Made by a program: the position numbers and the translations under genes
The notes under the pieces: model-generated
Told to the model about the DNA's origin: nothing
Database searches by the model: none
Seen by the model: the letters and a program-made list of their open reading frames with translations, nothing else
Shown here: in pieces, positions 1 through 12,360 of the stretch
How the letters are laid out: each line of letters starts with the position of its first letter
Position numbering within the stretch: the first letter of the stretch is position 1
Assembly: GCF_018687715.1 (NCBI RefSeq)
Contig: NC_056760.1
Coordinates: forward strand, 10,218,001-10,282,000
DNA: 64,000 bases
Origin: Carya illinoinensis
Lineage: Eukaryota; Streptophyta; Magnoliopsida; Fagales; Juglandaceae
Reading direction: 5' to 3'

Positions 1-37
1 CGTATCATATAGTGCATGCTAATTATCACGATACCTA

Positions 38-41
<4 letters not shown>

Positions 42-69
<28 letters not shown>
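42..69. repeat. (CT)n microsatellite
   Basis: About 14 uninterrupted CT dinucleotides, followed by short gataa-type repeats. No gene is visible next to it. Confidence 0.9.
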
Positions 70-2062
70 ATTAGATAAGATAAGATAAATTGTATTGATT
101 AGATGAGATAATTAGAAAAATGTTATGAAAAATAAACTAAAAGAATATGGTTTGCAATCTTTGTATTTTTCCTAGAAGAAAAAAAAAAATCTATTACAAA
201 TAAAATCTCAATATGTTTAAAAAAGAATTGTTGGGTCTACAAAATTCAAAAGAATTTTGTAAAAATAAACTTATAAGCTAGTGTGTTTTTATGTGGTAAG
301 TAAGATGTATTTCATAGTAAAAAATAAATTATAATATGATGTATTACATTAAAATACTTCAATTTATTAATTTATTTTTTTAAAAAATATTTAGATCAAT
401 TTAAAAAAAAAAGGCACAACAAAAAGATATCAGGTCAATTTTATGGCATCTATGCTTTTAACATTACACGGGTATATTTTAACTCAAATAGAGATGGACC
501 CTGATGAGTAACGAGCAGAATTGGACGAACAAAGGAGGGCCCAACCCCACGAGAGAGGAGAGGCTATTAGTCTCATTAGTTTAAAGGGGAAGGGGATAGA
601 TGGGGGGTAGTGGGGTCACATTGGCACAACTTGACAAAAGGTCCCATGCGGAGCAGAGGGGTGTTAATCAACGTCTCCCTGTCTCGTTTGAAAAATAAAG
701 AAAAATATATTTTCAAGTAGAATTATATATTAATCTGTACATTAATATGATATGATTGGTCAAAAAGTAAATTTTATTAAAAATAATATTAATTTAAATT
801 TTAAGTATGAATAAATCAGTATTGGTACACAGATTAGTGCGCAACTGTACTTGTATGTAGTAAAACTCTTGGAATAATTGAGATCAATTTAGTATAATTT
901 TAGACTGAAATTAATATTTGAATTCTTAATTATTAAATCATTAAATTCATTTTAACTTAAAACTTATTTATACATAAAATTTATAATATTTTTCAATTTA
1001 ACACCTCTTTATAAATAAGATATACAATATTTTTTAATTTTTCATAAGTATATCTAAACTTATTTTAACATCTAAATACATATAAACTCATATTAAATGG
1101 TCTCCACAAAACTCACTCTACTAATTATTAAACTCACTTCAACTCAAAATTTCTTTACACGTAAGGCTTATAATCTTTTTCAACTCAACATATTCTTATA
1201 CGGGAGATCCATAAGATTTTTTAATTTTTCATAAATATATTTAAATTAATTTTAATATCTAAATATATCTAAACAAATTCATCCTAAATAATTTTTATAA
1301 AATTCACTCTACTATATTAATTAATAACTATTCATAAATAAATTTAATTCAACCCGACGTCCAAACGACGGAATGATCTAACAAAAACTCACGGTCTCGG
1401 CTGTGGTATTCCTTATTAGCTTACCTTTTTCAAGAAAACGACGCCACACCTTCCTCGAGCCTCACAACTTGGATGGCTTTCACATGATCTATCGGATCTT
1501 CTTTCACTGCCATTCATATTATTTCATATATAAACAAATCTACTTAATTGATTTTTGCCCCAAAAAATAAGTATCCATGCACATTATTTCTGGATTTATA
1601 TGGGCTGAGGCAAAAAAGTAAAGTAGACTGATCACCCGGCCTGAAAATGCATAGTTCTGACCCGATCCGATTTAAGCAACTTTAGTTAACCGATTGACCG
1701 AATAAACGATTGTCTGAACCGGGCATATTCTAAAAAAATCAGGTTCCCGACCTGGAATTTTAATTTTAATTTATTATTATTTTTTAAGAATACATCATTC
1801 TTTAATAGAAGTTAGTAGTCAATACTCTTTCTTACAGTTTCGGATGGGATTGAATACGTGGCGTTACACACAACACTAGACTCTAGAACTTAAGTAATTG
1901 AGTATGCTTTAAGTCATGTCTTCGATTAATGCAATTCTTTTACAAATCTACTCTTTTTTGTCTTGTTCTTTCATTTTATACTCTCTCTTTCAAGTGGGTT
2001 ATTGTAGAATCTTCAAGAAGGTCTTTTGAAGATAAGTTCAGAGAATAAGATTTCAAATCCAA
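70..2062. other. AT-rich intergenic DNA, no gene seen
   Basis: No open frame resembling a known protein is visible on either strand. The stretch contains a two-copy tandem repeat (listed separately) and a somewhat GC-richer patch around 1630-1760 that looks like decayed repeat sequence. Confidence 0.5.
944..1320. repeat. Two-copy imperfect tandem repeat of about 187 bp
   Basis: The block near 1031 (tttttaatttttcataagta) recurs near 1219 with few changes. The block ending 'aactcactctacta' near 1109-1122 recurs near 1301-1314, and the block near 953 recurs near 1136. All three pairs are 186-192 bp apart. The copies are clearly diverged, so the duplication is old. Confidence 0.7.
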
Positions 2063-2425
2063 TTAAAGTCTAACTTGTTGTTTGCTTATCTTTTCTTCAT
2101 CGTCATTGATAACTGCTTCATTATCTTTGGGTTGGCAGAAAACATGATCATGGAATCTGTCTTGGAAGACAATGTATGAAGAAACTGAAGCTGAGGATCG
2201 AAGGAGGGTGTGCACCCACTTTGCTTGAGGTTTTATTGTCAAAGCAAAGCAACACAAATTGTTTTCTATGAAAAGATAAGGACCAGCCCCTTCAAATTTT
2301 TGTAGCTCCACAATCAAACACAGAGCATCTTTTCTAAGACCACAAGGCATGCAGATCACACATGTAGCCTCGCCGGGATTTGGTCTGCAACGGCATCCTC
2401 GACTTTCCAAGCTGCACTTGGCCAA
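2063..2425 (-). CDS. Unrecognised 120-codon open frame
   Basis: The frame is open from an ATG at 2425 to a stop at 2063. It is cysteine-rich near its N-terminus and ends in an acidic, lysine-rich tail. I do not recognise any domain. There is no obvious promoter or continuing exon, and the region is not repeated in the other duplicated units. It may be a gene fragment or a chance frame. Confidence 0.15.
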   Translation of the reverse strand: MAKCSLESRGCRCRPNPGEATCVICMPCGLRKDALCLIVELQKFEGAGPYLFIENNLCCFALTIKPQAKWVHTLLRSSASVSSYIVFQDRFHDHVFCQPKDNEAVINDDEEKISKQQVRL

Positions 2426-2765
2426 AAATGAAAACTATCTCTTTCTTTCTCTTCAAACGAATCTGGTTTGGGATTCCTTCCCCAGTACAATACCCAAATG
2501 ATAAATCTCAAAAACAAAAGCCCAGAGAAATAAGATAGATGGGTAAAAACATAAATCGGTTAATAACCAAATTTCAAACCTTTTTTCGGAATGGTTATGG
2601 AAGTTTGCAAATTCTGAACTATTTCTTTTCAGATCGGTTAACTTGGGTTGAGTTGGGTCAAATTTTCGGTAGAAATCCGTTGCCGATTATTTTGTTCACC
2701 CCTAAAGTAAAGCATACAAAACTATACAAATTAGCCAACACACGAGAATATGTATGGATAGTATG

Positions 2766-4440
2766 ATAAGACCCTCAAATTTATTTATTTATTTTTAAAG
2801 TAAAGCAAATAGGTTCGTTTCATTGCATATTTGACCATAATGATTCGTTATGAACTCTTAGGCAGTGTTTAGATGTTGAAATGATCTCAAATAATTTGAA
2901 TTGATATGTAAATAGTACTATTTTATAAGTTTTATTGAGATGTATTTGAATATAAATTGATTGAGATATGTGTTTGAATATATAAAGTAAGTTGAAATGA
3001 GCTTAGTTTTTTATAAGAAATTGAATAAGTAATGAGTCTCGTTAATGATTCATTTGAGATGGATTGAAGTGATTTTGACATCTAAACATAACCTAATTTG
3101 TTTTTACAAACCGTTTCATCTCAACTAATATCATTACAATTTTTTTAAACTTCCCCACAAAATATAATAAATATATTTTTTTTAAATCTCAAAACAAAAA
3201 TAATATTAAAAAATAATATTTTATTTAACTTTCATTTCATCTAAACTTGAATAAATTCAAGAGATTAACTCATCTCATAAAACCGGTTCAACAAGAGATG
3301 ATTACTCATTCCTTATAAATATGCCCAATTATCCTATGAGATTTATTCTTCAACATCCTCCCTTACGTACATGCCAATATTTTTTCTGATCATTGTCACA
3401 AGTTAAGTGGCGTGGATTCTATTTGTTAAATGATAGGCTTTAATACCATGAAGAAATTCAAAAACCTAACTCATTTAATAAAATCGGTCTAATAAGAGAT
3501 GATTACACATTCTTTATAAACAAACTCAAGACCTTATCCACAAGTAATATAAAATTTATTTCTCGACACAACTCATGTAATCACAAATGGCAGTAGAAAA
3601 CTTCAATTAGGTTCTGCTTGGTCACTGAGAATTCTCAGATGAGAATTTTGAATTTTAAGATTAAATATTAAATTATATTTTAATATTATTATTATTTTGA
3701 GATTTGAAAAAGTAGGAAAAAAGTTAAATTGTTTATTATATTTTGTATGAAAATGTAAGAAAATTGTAATAATGAAATGTGAATTTTATTTTTAAAATGA
3801 AAATTTTGTGTGGCTAGTTATTTGCACGAAAAAGCCATATGGCCTATTGCCAAGAGGCCCATTTTCATTTCGCCAAAAGTTTTGTTTGATTTGCTGGAAA
3901 CTGAAGCGGATGTGGGTTGAGCTCCCAAACCGAAACTCAAAAGGATTTAAAGAGCGCAGCACCTGAGACCTTGCCAGTTGATCCTTGGGATATCCGAACG
4001 GGAAACAAATTATTTTCGTCAGATTAAGGTAGGAGAACAAATTGGGAATTTTATTTTATGTAATGAATGCTAATTAATATACATTTAGTGAAAAAAAAAA
4101 AAAAAATGTAGTAAAGCATTCTCAAATGCAACTGTACATGTACGCGTTATCTCACAGAGTGGGTCATTTAAGACACAGTCACACGTGATGGTAATTTCTG
4201 AGTCTCTGACGCCAACCGACCAAGATTGACGGGGAAAAAGTATTACCCGGAAACAGGAATGTTTCAGGTGCTCAAGAGCCTGTTCAGACTTCGGATTTCG
4301 AGGATGGTCAATTATAAGACTTTTATGAGAGTATAGACTTTGTTTAGTTGTTAAAAAGAAGTAAGACGAAATCGTAGTTTACAAAATTTTCCTTCTTCGA
4401 CTCAGCCCAATACCTTTCCCCTCAGCATTTACTACTGTCG
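2766..4440. other. CRK1 upstream region with AT-rich MITE-like elements
   Basis: Two or more AT-rich non-autonomous elements lie here (about 2865-3260 and 3605-3790). They are recognised by 'tttcatctcaactaat', 'ataataaatat' and 'aataatattaaaaaataata' blocks that recur elsewhere in the window. The segment around 3815-4050 reappears upstream of CRK2 at about 12580-12840, and 4150-4330 reappears at 13180-13480 and 33190-33420. From about 3042 rightward the sequence matches that from about 12365 rightward, so the left edge of the duplicated unit is near 3042. No protein gene is seen. Confidence 0.55.
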
Positions 4441-4442
4441 CC

Positions 4443-4450
4443 TATAAAAA
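4443..4450 (+). promoter_or_regulatory. TATA box of CRK1
   Basis: tataaaaa follows 'cgcc' and lies 36 bp before the chosen ATG at 4486. The 'gtcgcctataaaa' context is conserved in front of all three CRK copies. The 5' leader would be very short here, so transcription could start a little downstream and use the ATG at 4495 instead. Confidence 0.6.
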
Positions 4451-4485
4451 GAACTCTTCCCTTGTGGGTTCATTTTATTGAAGAT

Positions 4486-7462
4486 ATGGCAATAATGCTT
4501 TCGTCAACATTAGTTCTTCTGTTCGTCGCTGCCATTTTCAGGATAATTTCTCAAGCCGTTGCACAGCCAGCCTTCCTATACCATTCCTGTTTATACGACG
4601 ACAGGGATAACTACATTTCTAATAGTACATATGAGGCAAACCTCAATCACCTCCTCCACTCCATATCCAACACCAGTACCGAAATTATCAACAACGGATT
4701 CTACAACTCCTCTTATGGCCAGAACATCAACGAAGTACACGCAATTGGACTCTGTAGAGGAGATGTTCAACTGGATGTTTGCCGTGGTTGCCTCTACAAT
4801 GCTAGTTACCTTCTCCCTGAGCTCTGTCCCGATCATAAGGAGGCAATTGGGTGGTACGACCACTGTATGCTACGCTACTCAAATCGCTCGATTTTGGGTG
4901 GCATAGAAACCAGCCCCAATTTCACCATGTGGGGCATCAATAACGTATCGGCTAACTATGCGGATCAGTTCTTTGACGTTGTTAGGAGCTTGCTGGAAAG
5001 GCTAATTAGAAGTCGAGCTGCCGCACGCTATTCTCTTCGTAAGTTTGCATCAGGGAATGCAACCGTATCAAACTTCAAAACCATATATGCACTCGTGCAA
5101 TGCACGCCTGATTTATCTGAACAAGAATGCAACGATTGCTTGCTTGGGGCATCTGAAGGTATTCCACGATGTTGTGATGGGAAGGAAGGTGGGAGAATCG
5201 CTAGACCCAGCTGTGATATCAGGTTTGAGGTCTACCCGTTCTATAACTCAACAATTCATTCGCCACCCCCTTATCATTCGCCACCCACGCCACCCCCTTA
5301 TCATCCGCCAACCCGAAGTTATTATCCCAGGCAACGCCCTTATCATCCGCCAACCCCAACTGATCCTCACAGGTCGCCTATTAGAAAAGGTACCCATGCC
5401 GTTACGCTTATAAGAATCTCATGGTTGACATTTAATGTAATGCTTGATATGTGTTTGTTGTTATTTTCACTTTAAAGATTAGTTCTCCATATCCAGACGA
5501 AATATGAATTCCAATATTCGATCAACAATTTTCACTTTATAATTTTTGCAGGGAACCTGAACTTTATTGTAGTTTTGGCATCTATTACTTTTCTGGGACT
5601 AATCTCGTCCATCGCGGGCATCTATATAAGGGCGAAGCGGGGAAGGAATAAAGTTGAAAGTAAGTGATACGTTCTTCATGTTCATTAATTGTTACTCTAT
5701 TGAGTAAAGACTGTTTTTGTATATCGCTAAAGGAAATAACAAATTCAAACAATAGGCATGATGTTGGGGATAAGATTCAGCTTCCGGCTTGCTGTATGGA
5801 CATATTTTAAGTTGTTTTACTTCTCATTTTAGAATTAACTTAATTGATCACTTATGTGTGTTGATTAGTTCTTTTTAAAAATGTAGATGAGATAATTGGA
5901 TCCATACCATTCGACTTTGACAATATTAAAGTTGCCACGAACAACTTCTCCGAAGCAAATAAACTCCGTGAAAGTGAATTTGGTAATGTTTATAAGGTAA
6001 GTAGATGTTATCCTTTTGAATTGTAACAACTATAATTCTCAAAAGATAGTAAATTTCAAATTCCTGGATGATTACATACACTCCATTTTTATTCTGATCA
6101 GGGTAGGTTCTCTGATAAAGTCATTACTGTAAAAAGGCTGTCAATGGGTTATGGACAACAAGGGGTAGAATTTGAGGATAAGGTCCTTTCGCTGACTAGA
6201 CTTCAACACCCTAATATTGTTCAGCTCCTAGGCTGTTCCGTCAAAGGAAATGAAAGACTTCTAATATATGATTTTGTTCCAAATACAAGCCTTGATCACT
6301 ACCTGTCTGGTATATTTCGCACTTACCTACTTCTTCTCTGATTTATATATGCAGAACATTTGTTGTTTTGCCTTTCATATCTTGTTAGAATATATATGCT
6401 TCCATTTATTTTAGTTAAATGACCCATATACTTGCTTGGAAATGTAGATCCGCTCAAGCTTGCAACTTTGGATTGGGAAATGCGCTACAAAATCATAAGA
6501 GGCATTGCACAAGGGGTTCTTTACCTTCATGAAAAATATAACCTATGTTTGAATCATGGTCTTAAAGCTAGTAACATATTTCTGGACGAAGAAATGAATC
6601 CAAAGATTTCAGATTTTTGCTTGAAAAGTTTGCATTCATTGGATCAAGTTCCCGAGAATACAAGTAGAATTGGGAGGACCAAGTAAGTATCATGGAAAGG
6701 AGATTAGCATTTAATAGGTATAACTTGTATTGTAGAAGGACATGTAAGTGGTGTTAGTACCAATAATATTTGAATTAAACTGATGGATACCAATAATATT
6801 TGAATTAAACTGATGGACATTATTTATAATGTACAGCGGAGCTCCAGATGTGATGCACATGCCGTTGATCTCAATGAAGTCCGATGTCTTTAACTTCGGT
6901 GTATTAGTCTTGGAGATAGTGTGCGGGCAGAAGAACAATTGCTTTCGAAACGAGGGGAATGCGGACAATCTTTTGAGCTGTGTAAGTACAATCATACTCA
7001 ATCGGATGCATTTCCTTTCTTCATTTAGTCCAGCACTAGTCAGTACTTCATGCACACGAAATCAACATAATCATAATGGAAATAAATGCTCTTAGTAGCT
7101 GCCTCTGCCTATTAAGTAATTAAAATCATGTATATATTTCTATCCTGCAGGCTTGGAAAAACTTCACTGAAGGAACTGCTTCAGAAATTATAGATCCCAC
7201 AATATTGATGCCAGATGGCTCAACATCTGAAATAATGAACTGCATCCTCGCTGCCTTACTCTGTGCTGAAGCAAATGAAGCTGATAGACCAACCATGGCT
7301 TCAGTTGTTACCATGCTCGACGGTTTTGACAAACATGGAAGCATTGAAATCGAAATCCCTTTATTTGAGGATGATCATAAAGTGTTAGGTAGGAGAACTT
7401 TCCGTCAGAGCGTCCGGAGATTGTTTTGGAAGCAAAAAAGCTTTCGAGTCCTACAATCATAG
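4486..7462 (+). CDS. Cysteine-rich receptor-like kinase, predicted pseudokinase (CRK1, 7 exons, 673 aa)
   Basis: Exons read by eye are 4486-5389, 5552-5659, 5887-5996, 6102-6309, 6448-6682, 6837-6981 and 7151-7462. They total 2022 nt with all phases consistent. The product has a signal peptide (first ~27 residues, ending AVAQ), two Gnk2/DUF26 domains each with C-X8-C-X2-C ([13 protein letters not shown] and [13 protein letters not shown]), a proline/histidine-rich linker, one membrane helix encoded by exon 2 ([16 protein letters not shown]), and a kinase-like domain. CRKs are plasma-membrane receptors in stress, immune and redox signalling. This one should not catalyse: the glycine loop reads RESEFG, the alpha-C glutamate is lysine (EFEDKV), HRD is NHG (residues 479-481) and DFG is DFC (499-501). 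The ATP lysine (K385, VKRLS) remains. The seven-exon layout is typical of CRKs. The function is inferred to be non-catalytic signalling or decoy, or early decay. Confidence 0.9.
6758..6817. repeat. 30-bp direct duplication in CRK1 intron 5
   Basis: A 30-bp block beginning taccaataatatttgaatta is present twice in immediate tandem. CRK2 and CRK3 have it once at the matching place, so this is a recent local duplication in unit 1. Confidence 0.85.
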
Positions 7463-9600
7463 TAGACAACGCTGATCTGAGCTTATTTCAAAAAAAAAAA
7501 AAACGCTGATCTGAGCCACCATATATAGGCATCGGACGCATTCTGAACTTTTGAATTCTCCCAATTATTCCACCATATAGAGCGTCAGGTAGGATGAATA
7601 CTTGTCACAATACTATTGACTTCAATTTCTTTGGAGTTGAACAGAGATGGCAATGGACATTCCAGTAATGGAATTGCCCAGGATATGTAGGATTTTTTAC
7701 TTGGTGAGCCAGATTATGGAGCTCTATCTCTGATGAACGGCTGATAGAGGGGATCTTTAGGAAAAGATATGCCATTCAGAACAGGTGATAGGCAAGCGGG
7801 TAAATGGGCATATGTTTCCGACGTGAAAGCGAAGCCGCGGAAGGTCTGGGAAAATATCGTCCCACTACGTGTACAGGGCAGGGCCCTCGAGCCTTGTTTC
7901 TTGGGTCTGGTTCGTCTTAAAACCAAGGTCCAAGTTTGTTTAGTGGCAGACGTGTTTTGCATTGCAGACCAATTATACCATTTGCATTGACCTGATATAC
8001 TATTTTATCAGGTTAGGATTGAGTTCCTCTCTCTCTGTGACTCGGGTGGAGATCCCTTGAAATTGGCTAGTTAGATTGTATTGCAATTTGGACAACCAAT
8101 GTGAAAAGAGCATGAGAGCCCCTTTGCCTTATGTAGGTGCAACCTCTGCTCTGGGCCATTTTTAGTGAGATAGCATGCCCCTTTCACATTGATGGTTCGA
8201 ATTTTTGTGCAATTCAAGCAGTCAATTATGGAGAATATGAATCCCTCTCTCTCTTGATAGATATTGTCTCCTGTATTCTGCTACAATCATTACGAGGCAT
8301 GTGATAATACAATTGAGAAATTTCATGACAATTTAATCTTCAAGTTTTTTAATTATTGGGTCCCTAGAATATCTGGCCTGTCATCTCTAACTAAAATATA
8401 TCCACTTTTCATTGTCGCATATTTCTTCACAGCTACATAAACAACATATCATGTGAAGCTACTAAATGTATATAATAAACTAAATATCATAAAGCTTAAT
8501 CTTACTAAACACATTCCACAAGGCAAACAGAATAATATTATATTATATTACCCCCTTCCCACTTGCAATTCTTAAGTTCCAAGGTCCAATTTTTTATTTT
8601 TTATTTTTTTAATCTTAAAAACTAGAAAGACAGTAAATCAAGGGGTGTGAGCGTGTGTGTACTCATTACAGACTCCATTACCTTAACCAGCACATATTTC
8701 ATGGACTTTTAACCCTGTGATTTGGTGCTTTCTTAGGCAATTTTTCTTAGTTTTTAAATTGAAAAGCTCTGATTAAATTAAGATGGGGATGCCGTATTTT
8801 TTTGACAAACAAAGGGTTGCTCATATGGGTTGGGATTAATTTAAAAGTAGAAGGATGGTATCCAAGGTTTAGCTTCATATTCCCCTGACACAAACTGCAT
8901 CAAGAGACAATCTTTGCAAGTCAAGACAGACACCCAATTTCTATCTTTTCATTCCACTAATTACAATCTTTGCATTAATCAATTGGTAAATGGGCATTTC
9001 TCTTGATTAATTGAGAGCTTTACTTCACTTCATAAGTTATTTTTCTAGACCAAAAATAAAAAAATAAAAAGAAAGGGAAAGAAAGAGGTCAGAGATTGCA
9101 CAAAATGCCTAGATACCAAAGCATATTTACAAGCAGATACAATCACCACATATAGTACTACAATAGAAACTTTTAATCTCAAAAAAATTATAAATGACTT
9201 GTCATTTGATTACTGTTGACCAGCTTGATTGTATGGGCTTATGAGTAGCCATGCTCGTATGAACTAATGGGGGCAGGTATGGATGACGAACATTGGAATT
9301 GTACTACTGTACTATACTGCTACACATCCCGTCTGTTTGTGTCAAATGTTAGAAGGTGGGTAAAAGTTGAAAGATATTTTAACCTGTTGAGCATCTATAA
9401 AAATAAATAAATAAATAAAATAAAATAAAATTATTACACGATCATAGCCTCGGATGCTCCTACATGAGGCACTGGCTTCACCACTTACAAGATTAGAAGA
9501 CAAATGCATGCCATTGTCACTTACAAGATTAGAAGACAAACCTCTTTTTTTTCTTTTTTTGGTCATCTTTCTCAAAAATCTTTTATTGTTTAAGTATTCA
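7463..9600. other. Unit 1 spacer between CRK1 and the recombinase-like pseudogene
   Basis: This is the CRK 3' flank followed by about 2 kb repeated in units 2 and 3 (from 23627 and 44812). At 7631-7645 the sequence gttgaacagagatgg is the uninterrupted form of the Copia insertion site. The stretch 7765-7990 is more GC-rich and keeps short open frames in all units, but its reading frame is not conserved and I recognise no protein. The rest is AT-rich without a gene. Confidence 0.5.
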
Positions 9601-9608
9601 ATCTTTTT

Positions 9609-9960
9609 ATCAGGAGCCATTTGGTTTAACAGACGGTATGAAACCATCTCATTGTCTCTCAACTCGTATAGAGAGACACTATTTTATCTAAACAATTATT
9701 TTAAAATCACCTCCTAATCTAAAACCATTTCATTTCATTTCACTTTCTAATCCAAACACACAATTTTTAAAAACCATTTCATCTTAACTCAACTTAACAA
9801 CCTCATTATTATTCACAAACCATTTCAACTCATCTCATTTTCTAATCTAAACAAATAAAATTTTTCAAAACCATCTCATCTTATCTCAACAATCTTACTA
9901 CTATTTACAAACATTTTCAACTCATATTACTATCCAAACCAGCCCTTAATCTATGAATTT
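9609..9960. repeat. AT-rich MITE-like element (unit 1 copy)
   Basis: It is built of repeated 'aaccatttcatctcaactcaac'-type blocks and ends near 'ctatccaaaccagccctt'. Related copies lie at about 26822-27150 and 46655-46935. The same words recur in many other AT-rich patches in the window. No target duplication was identified. Confidence 0.4.
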
Positions 9961-10042
9961 GGAAACTTCATCCTAGTTTTGAGTTTGTTATTTGGGTTTG
10001 GTGAGGGGTGTTTGGAGCCCCCGAGAATCCAAGGAGGGAGAG

Positions 10043-10073
10043 AGTCAGAGAGAGAGAGAGAGAGGCGCACGTG
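10043..10073. promoter_or_regulatory. GA-repeat and G-box in the leader of the unit 1 recombinase-like gene
   Basis: A run of GA dinucleotides is followed directly by CACGTG (10068-10073). The arrangement is conserved in units 2 and 3, about 550 bp before the start codon. CACGTG is the core G-box bound by bHLH and bZIP factors. That this is the working promoter is inferred. Confidence 0.4.
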
Positions 10074-10621
10074 GGGATGCATGCCTTAACCCTCGGCGTT
10101 CTCATTTCGATTTACTTCCGAAGCTGAAGCAATAATCAGACCCAAGAGTCTCCTCAACTTCCAATCACGTTCATCTGCCTCACAGAATGTCATCATTGAT
10201 TATTCAGAAACGTCTTCTACTTCATGTTCTCTTTTGAACTCTTCCTGTCATGAATGACCATGTAGCTTCAACATAGCATAGTTTCACTTGCACTGATCAA
10301 ACTATACTGTTCTTCAAGCTCTCCTAATTCCTTCTCTGTAACCCTTTCATGCTCTCTTCTGATCACATTCTGATAGTCCTTGATTATCTTGATGCATCTC
10401 CACTAAAAAGCTAGAGAACAAATGAAAACCATTTTTTTATGAAAGGTTTTGCATTTAAATGGTCCTTCTTTGACTTTTGCGGTTTCGCTACATAGTTAAC
10501 GTCCAATCACTGCTCTCATTTATATATCTTCATTTATTTTGAAGATTTTCATCTGGGAAGCATTTCTACGAGGTTTTGATTGGTGGGTGTATGTAATTTT
10601 TGTGATTATTGGTATCTTTCA

Positions 10622-12360
10622 ATGGTGGAGCTTCAGTCCTGCGCTGGCTTGGTCAATGCTTCTGCATTGTGTGCTATAGAGCAAGAAGTGAAAGGGGAGG
10701 GCATCAGTGTTATTGCTGAGATTACTGCCGAGTTACAAAGGGAAAGACGGAAGATCAATGCTGAGCGTTAGGAGAGCATATCAATTCTTGAAGCCCAAAT
10801 ACAGGAAAGAAAAAAAAACAATCTCTTCCTACAGATGGACAAGTATGATAGCCTAGTTCATGCTTGCGTTTTTGCTTAGTTCTTTGGTTTTGTCTTCTAT
10901 TAGCCCACGAATACTTTATTTTCTTCGAATTCTAATTACATAAATAAAAATGAGATAAAACATCGAATGAGCCCTCTTGTTTTATCTTATTTTCTTCTCT
11001 TTTGTTTTGTTTTATTTTATTCTAACTTTAATTGCTCATTAAAGTCATTTTTTATCAGAAGAATCTTGTTATTTTTTTGTGATGTTTGCATGTCTCTTTT
11101 ACGAGTGGGTAAGAAATCATCTGTTCAATCTGGCTATTTTGTTATGTTCCAAAATTTCTGCTAAGTATGTGTTGATTCGATTGGCCCGAGGAATTTTGCA
11201 TTTGAATTGAGATGAATGTTAATTTCGTTTTAAAGTAGAAGATACTGAAACTGCTATTACAATACAAAGAAAACAGCATGTAAGATGTAATGAAATGCTT
11301 TTGATATTGTTTATGGCAAACTCACTAATGAAACTTAAAGACAGACGAGGGAAATTGTCACTAACAGACAGATGGTTTAGCAATTGTAAATTACGTAGTG
11401 ATAAGTATAGTTACAAATCAAATCTCTTAATATCTGATAAGAATAATAACTAAATCAAATTTCTTTATAATTTGTTTTCATTTTATCTCTAACATGCACA
11501 ACTGAGAGCAATTGTTTCTACGTAAATAATTATCTTGATCATATTATCAAGGGCCTCTCTTACCTTAAAGTTCAGGGCGGTTGTCCCAATGCAATGGAAA
11601 GAAGCATCAAGAAGTTAAAAAGACAGAAAACAGAACGGAGTGCTGGGACTGAGAATGGAAACATTAGCAAAAGTGAAATGGCAGCACAGCAGACGCATGA
11701 CTCGCAGTGTTCACCCCCGGGAGAGGCTAGCCTAGAAGACTGCTTGGTTAGTTGGATGAGAAAGGATGAGAACCATTTTTTTCATTGAAAAATTTAAAGA
11801 TGGTGATTCAACAGCAGACTGTAATGATACAGATGATAGTGATGATGAAGATGATGATTATCATGAAGAGGATAATATTAACAGTGGCCATAAAGACTGT
11901 AATGAACTTAATATCCTCATGAAGGTGGTGATGAGGGATTGGTTATACCATGTTTGGAAAGTTCCTCTTGGTGTTCGGCTTGAGCCAACATTTTCAATTG
12001 TGAGCCAAGAAACGGATGAAAACCAAAATGAAAATGGTATGGTACCTGATACACAGCCAGGTTATGATAAGAGGGAACTCACAAGACTTGACAGGAAAGA
12101 GACCAAAAATACTGGAGGACATAAAGAACTATCGGAGTTCCTTAGTTTTGATAAAGAGGCTTGTCATAGCCTATCATTACAAAAAAAACCTCCAAAGGTG
12201 GCTTTCTGTCCGAAAGAAGTAGGGAAAATTACTGAGTCAAATATCCTGTTACAAAAAAATGCTCAGTCTCACACCATAAGAAAAATTATAGTTTTTGCAT
12301 CTCTCGGTACAAGGCATGGATGTGAAGATATGTAGGAATTGGACTTCAATTATTAATCAC
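10622..12360 (+). pseudogene. Degenerate copy A of the tyrosine-recombinase-like gene
   Basis: Exon 1 (10622 on) and exon 2 (11576 on) align with the intact gene at 47560-52347. Exon 1 has a TTG-to-TAG nonsense change (TAG at 10769-10771) plus a 3-nt insertion. Exon 2 has a 2-nt deletion near 11785 that shifts the frame after 'HFFH', loses or replaces about 50 nt after 'NSGHK', and carries a compensating base near 11970. It ends in TAG at 12333-12335, and homology stops near 12360, where sequence like that upstream of CRK1 begins. Exons 3-6, which hold most of the recombinase-like fold, are absent. It cannot make the full protein. Confidence 0.85.

Noticed and set aside
4591..4863. 90-codon minus-strand frame inside CRK1 exon 1, repeated in CRK2 and CRK3
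   Set aside because: It is the antisense shadow of a conserved DUF26 exon. Its conservation is explained by the plus-strand protein and the recent duplication.
11766..12335. 189-codon frame that looks like a separate acidic protein
   Set aside because: It is the frameshifted exon 2 of pseudogene A. The start lies inside the exon and the frame exists only because of the 2-nt deletion.
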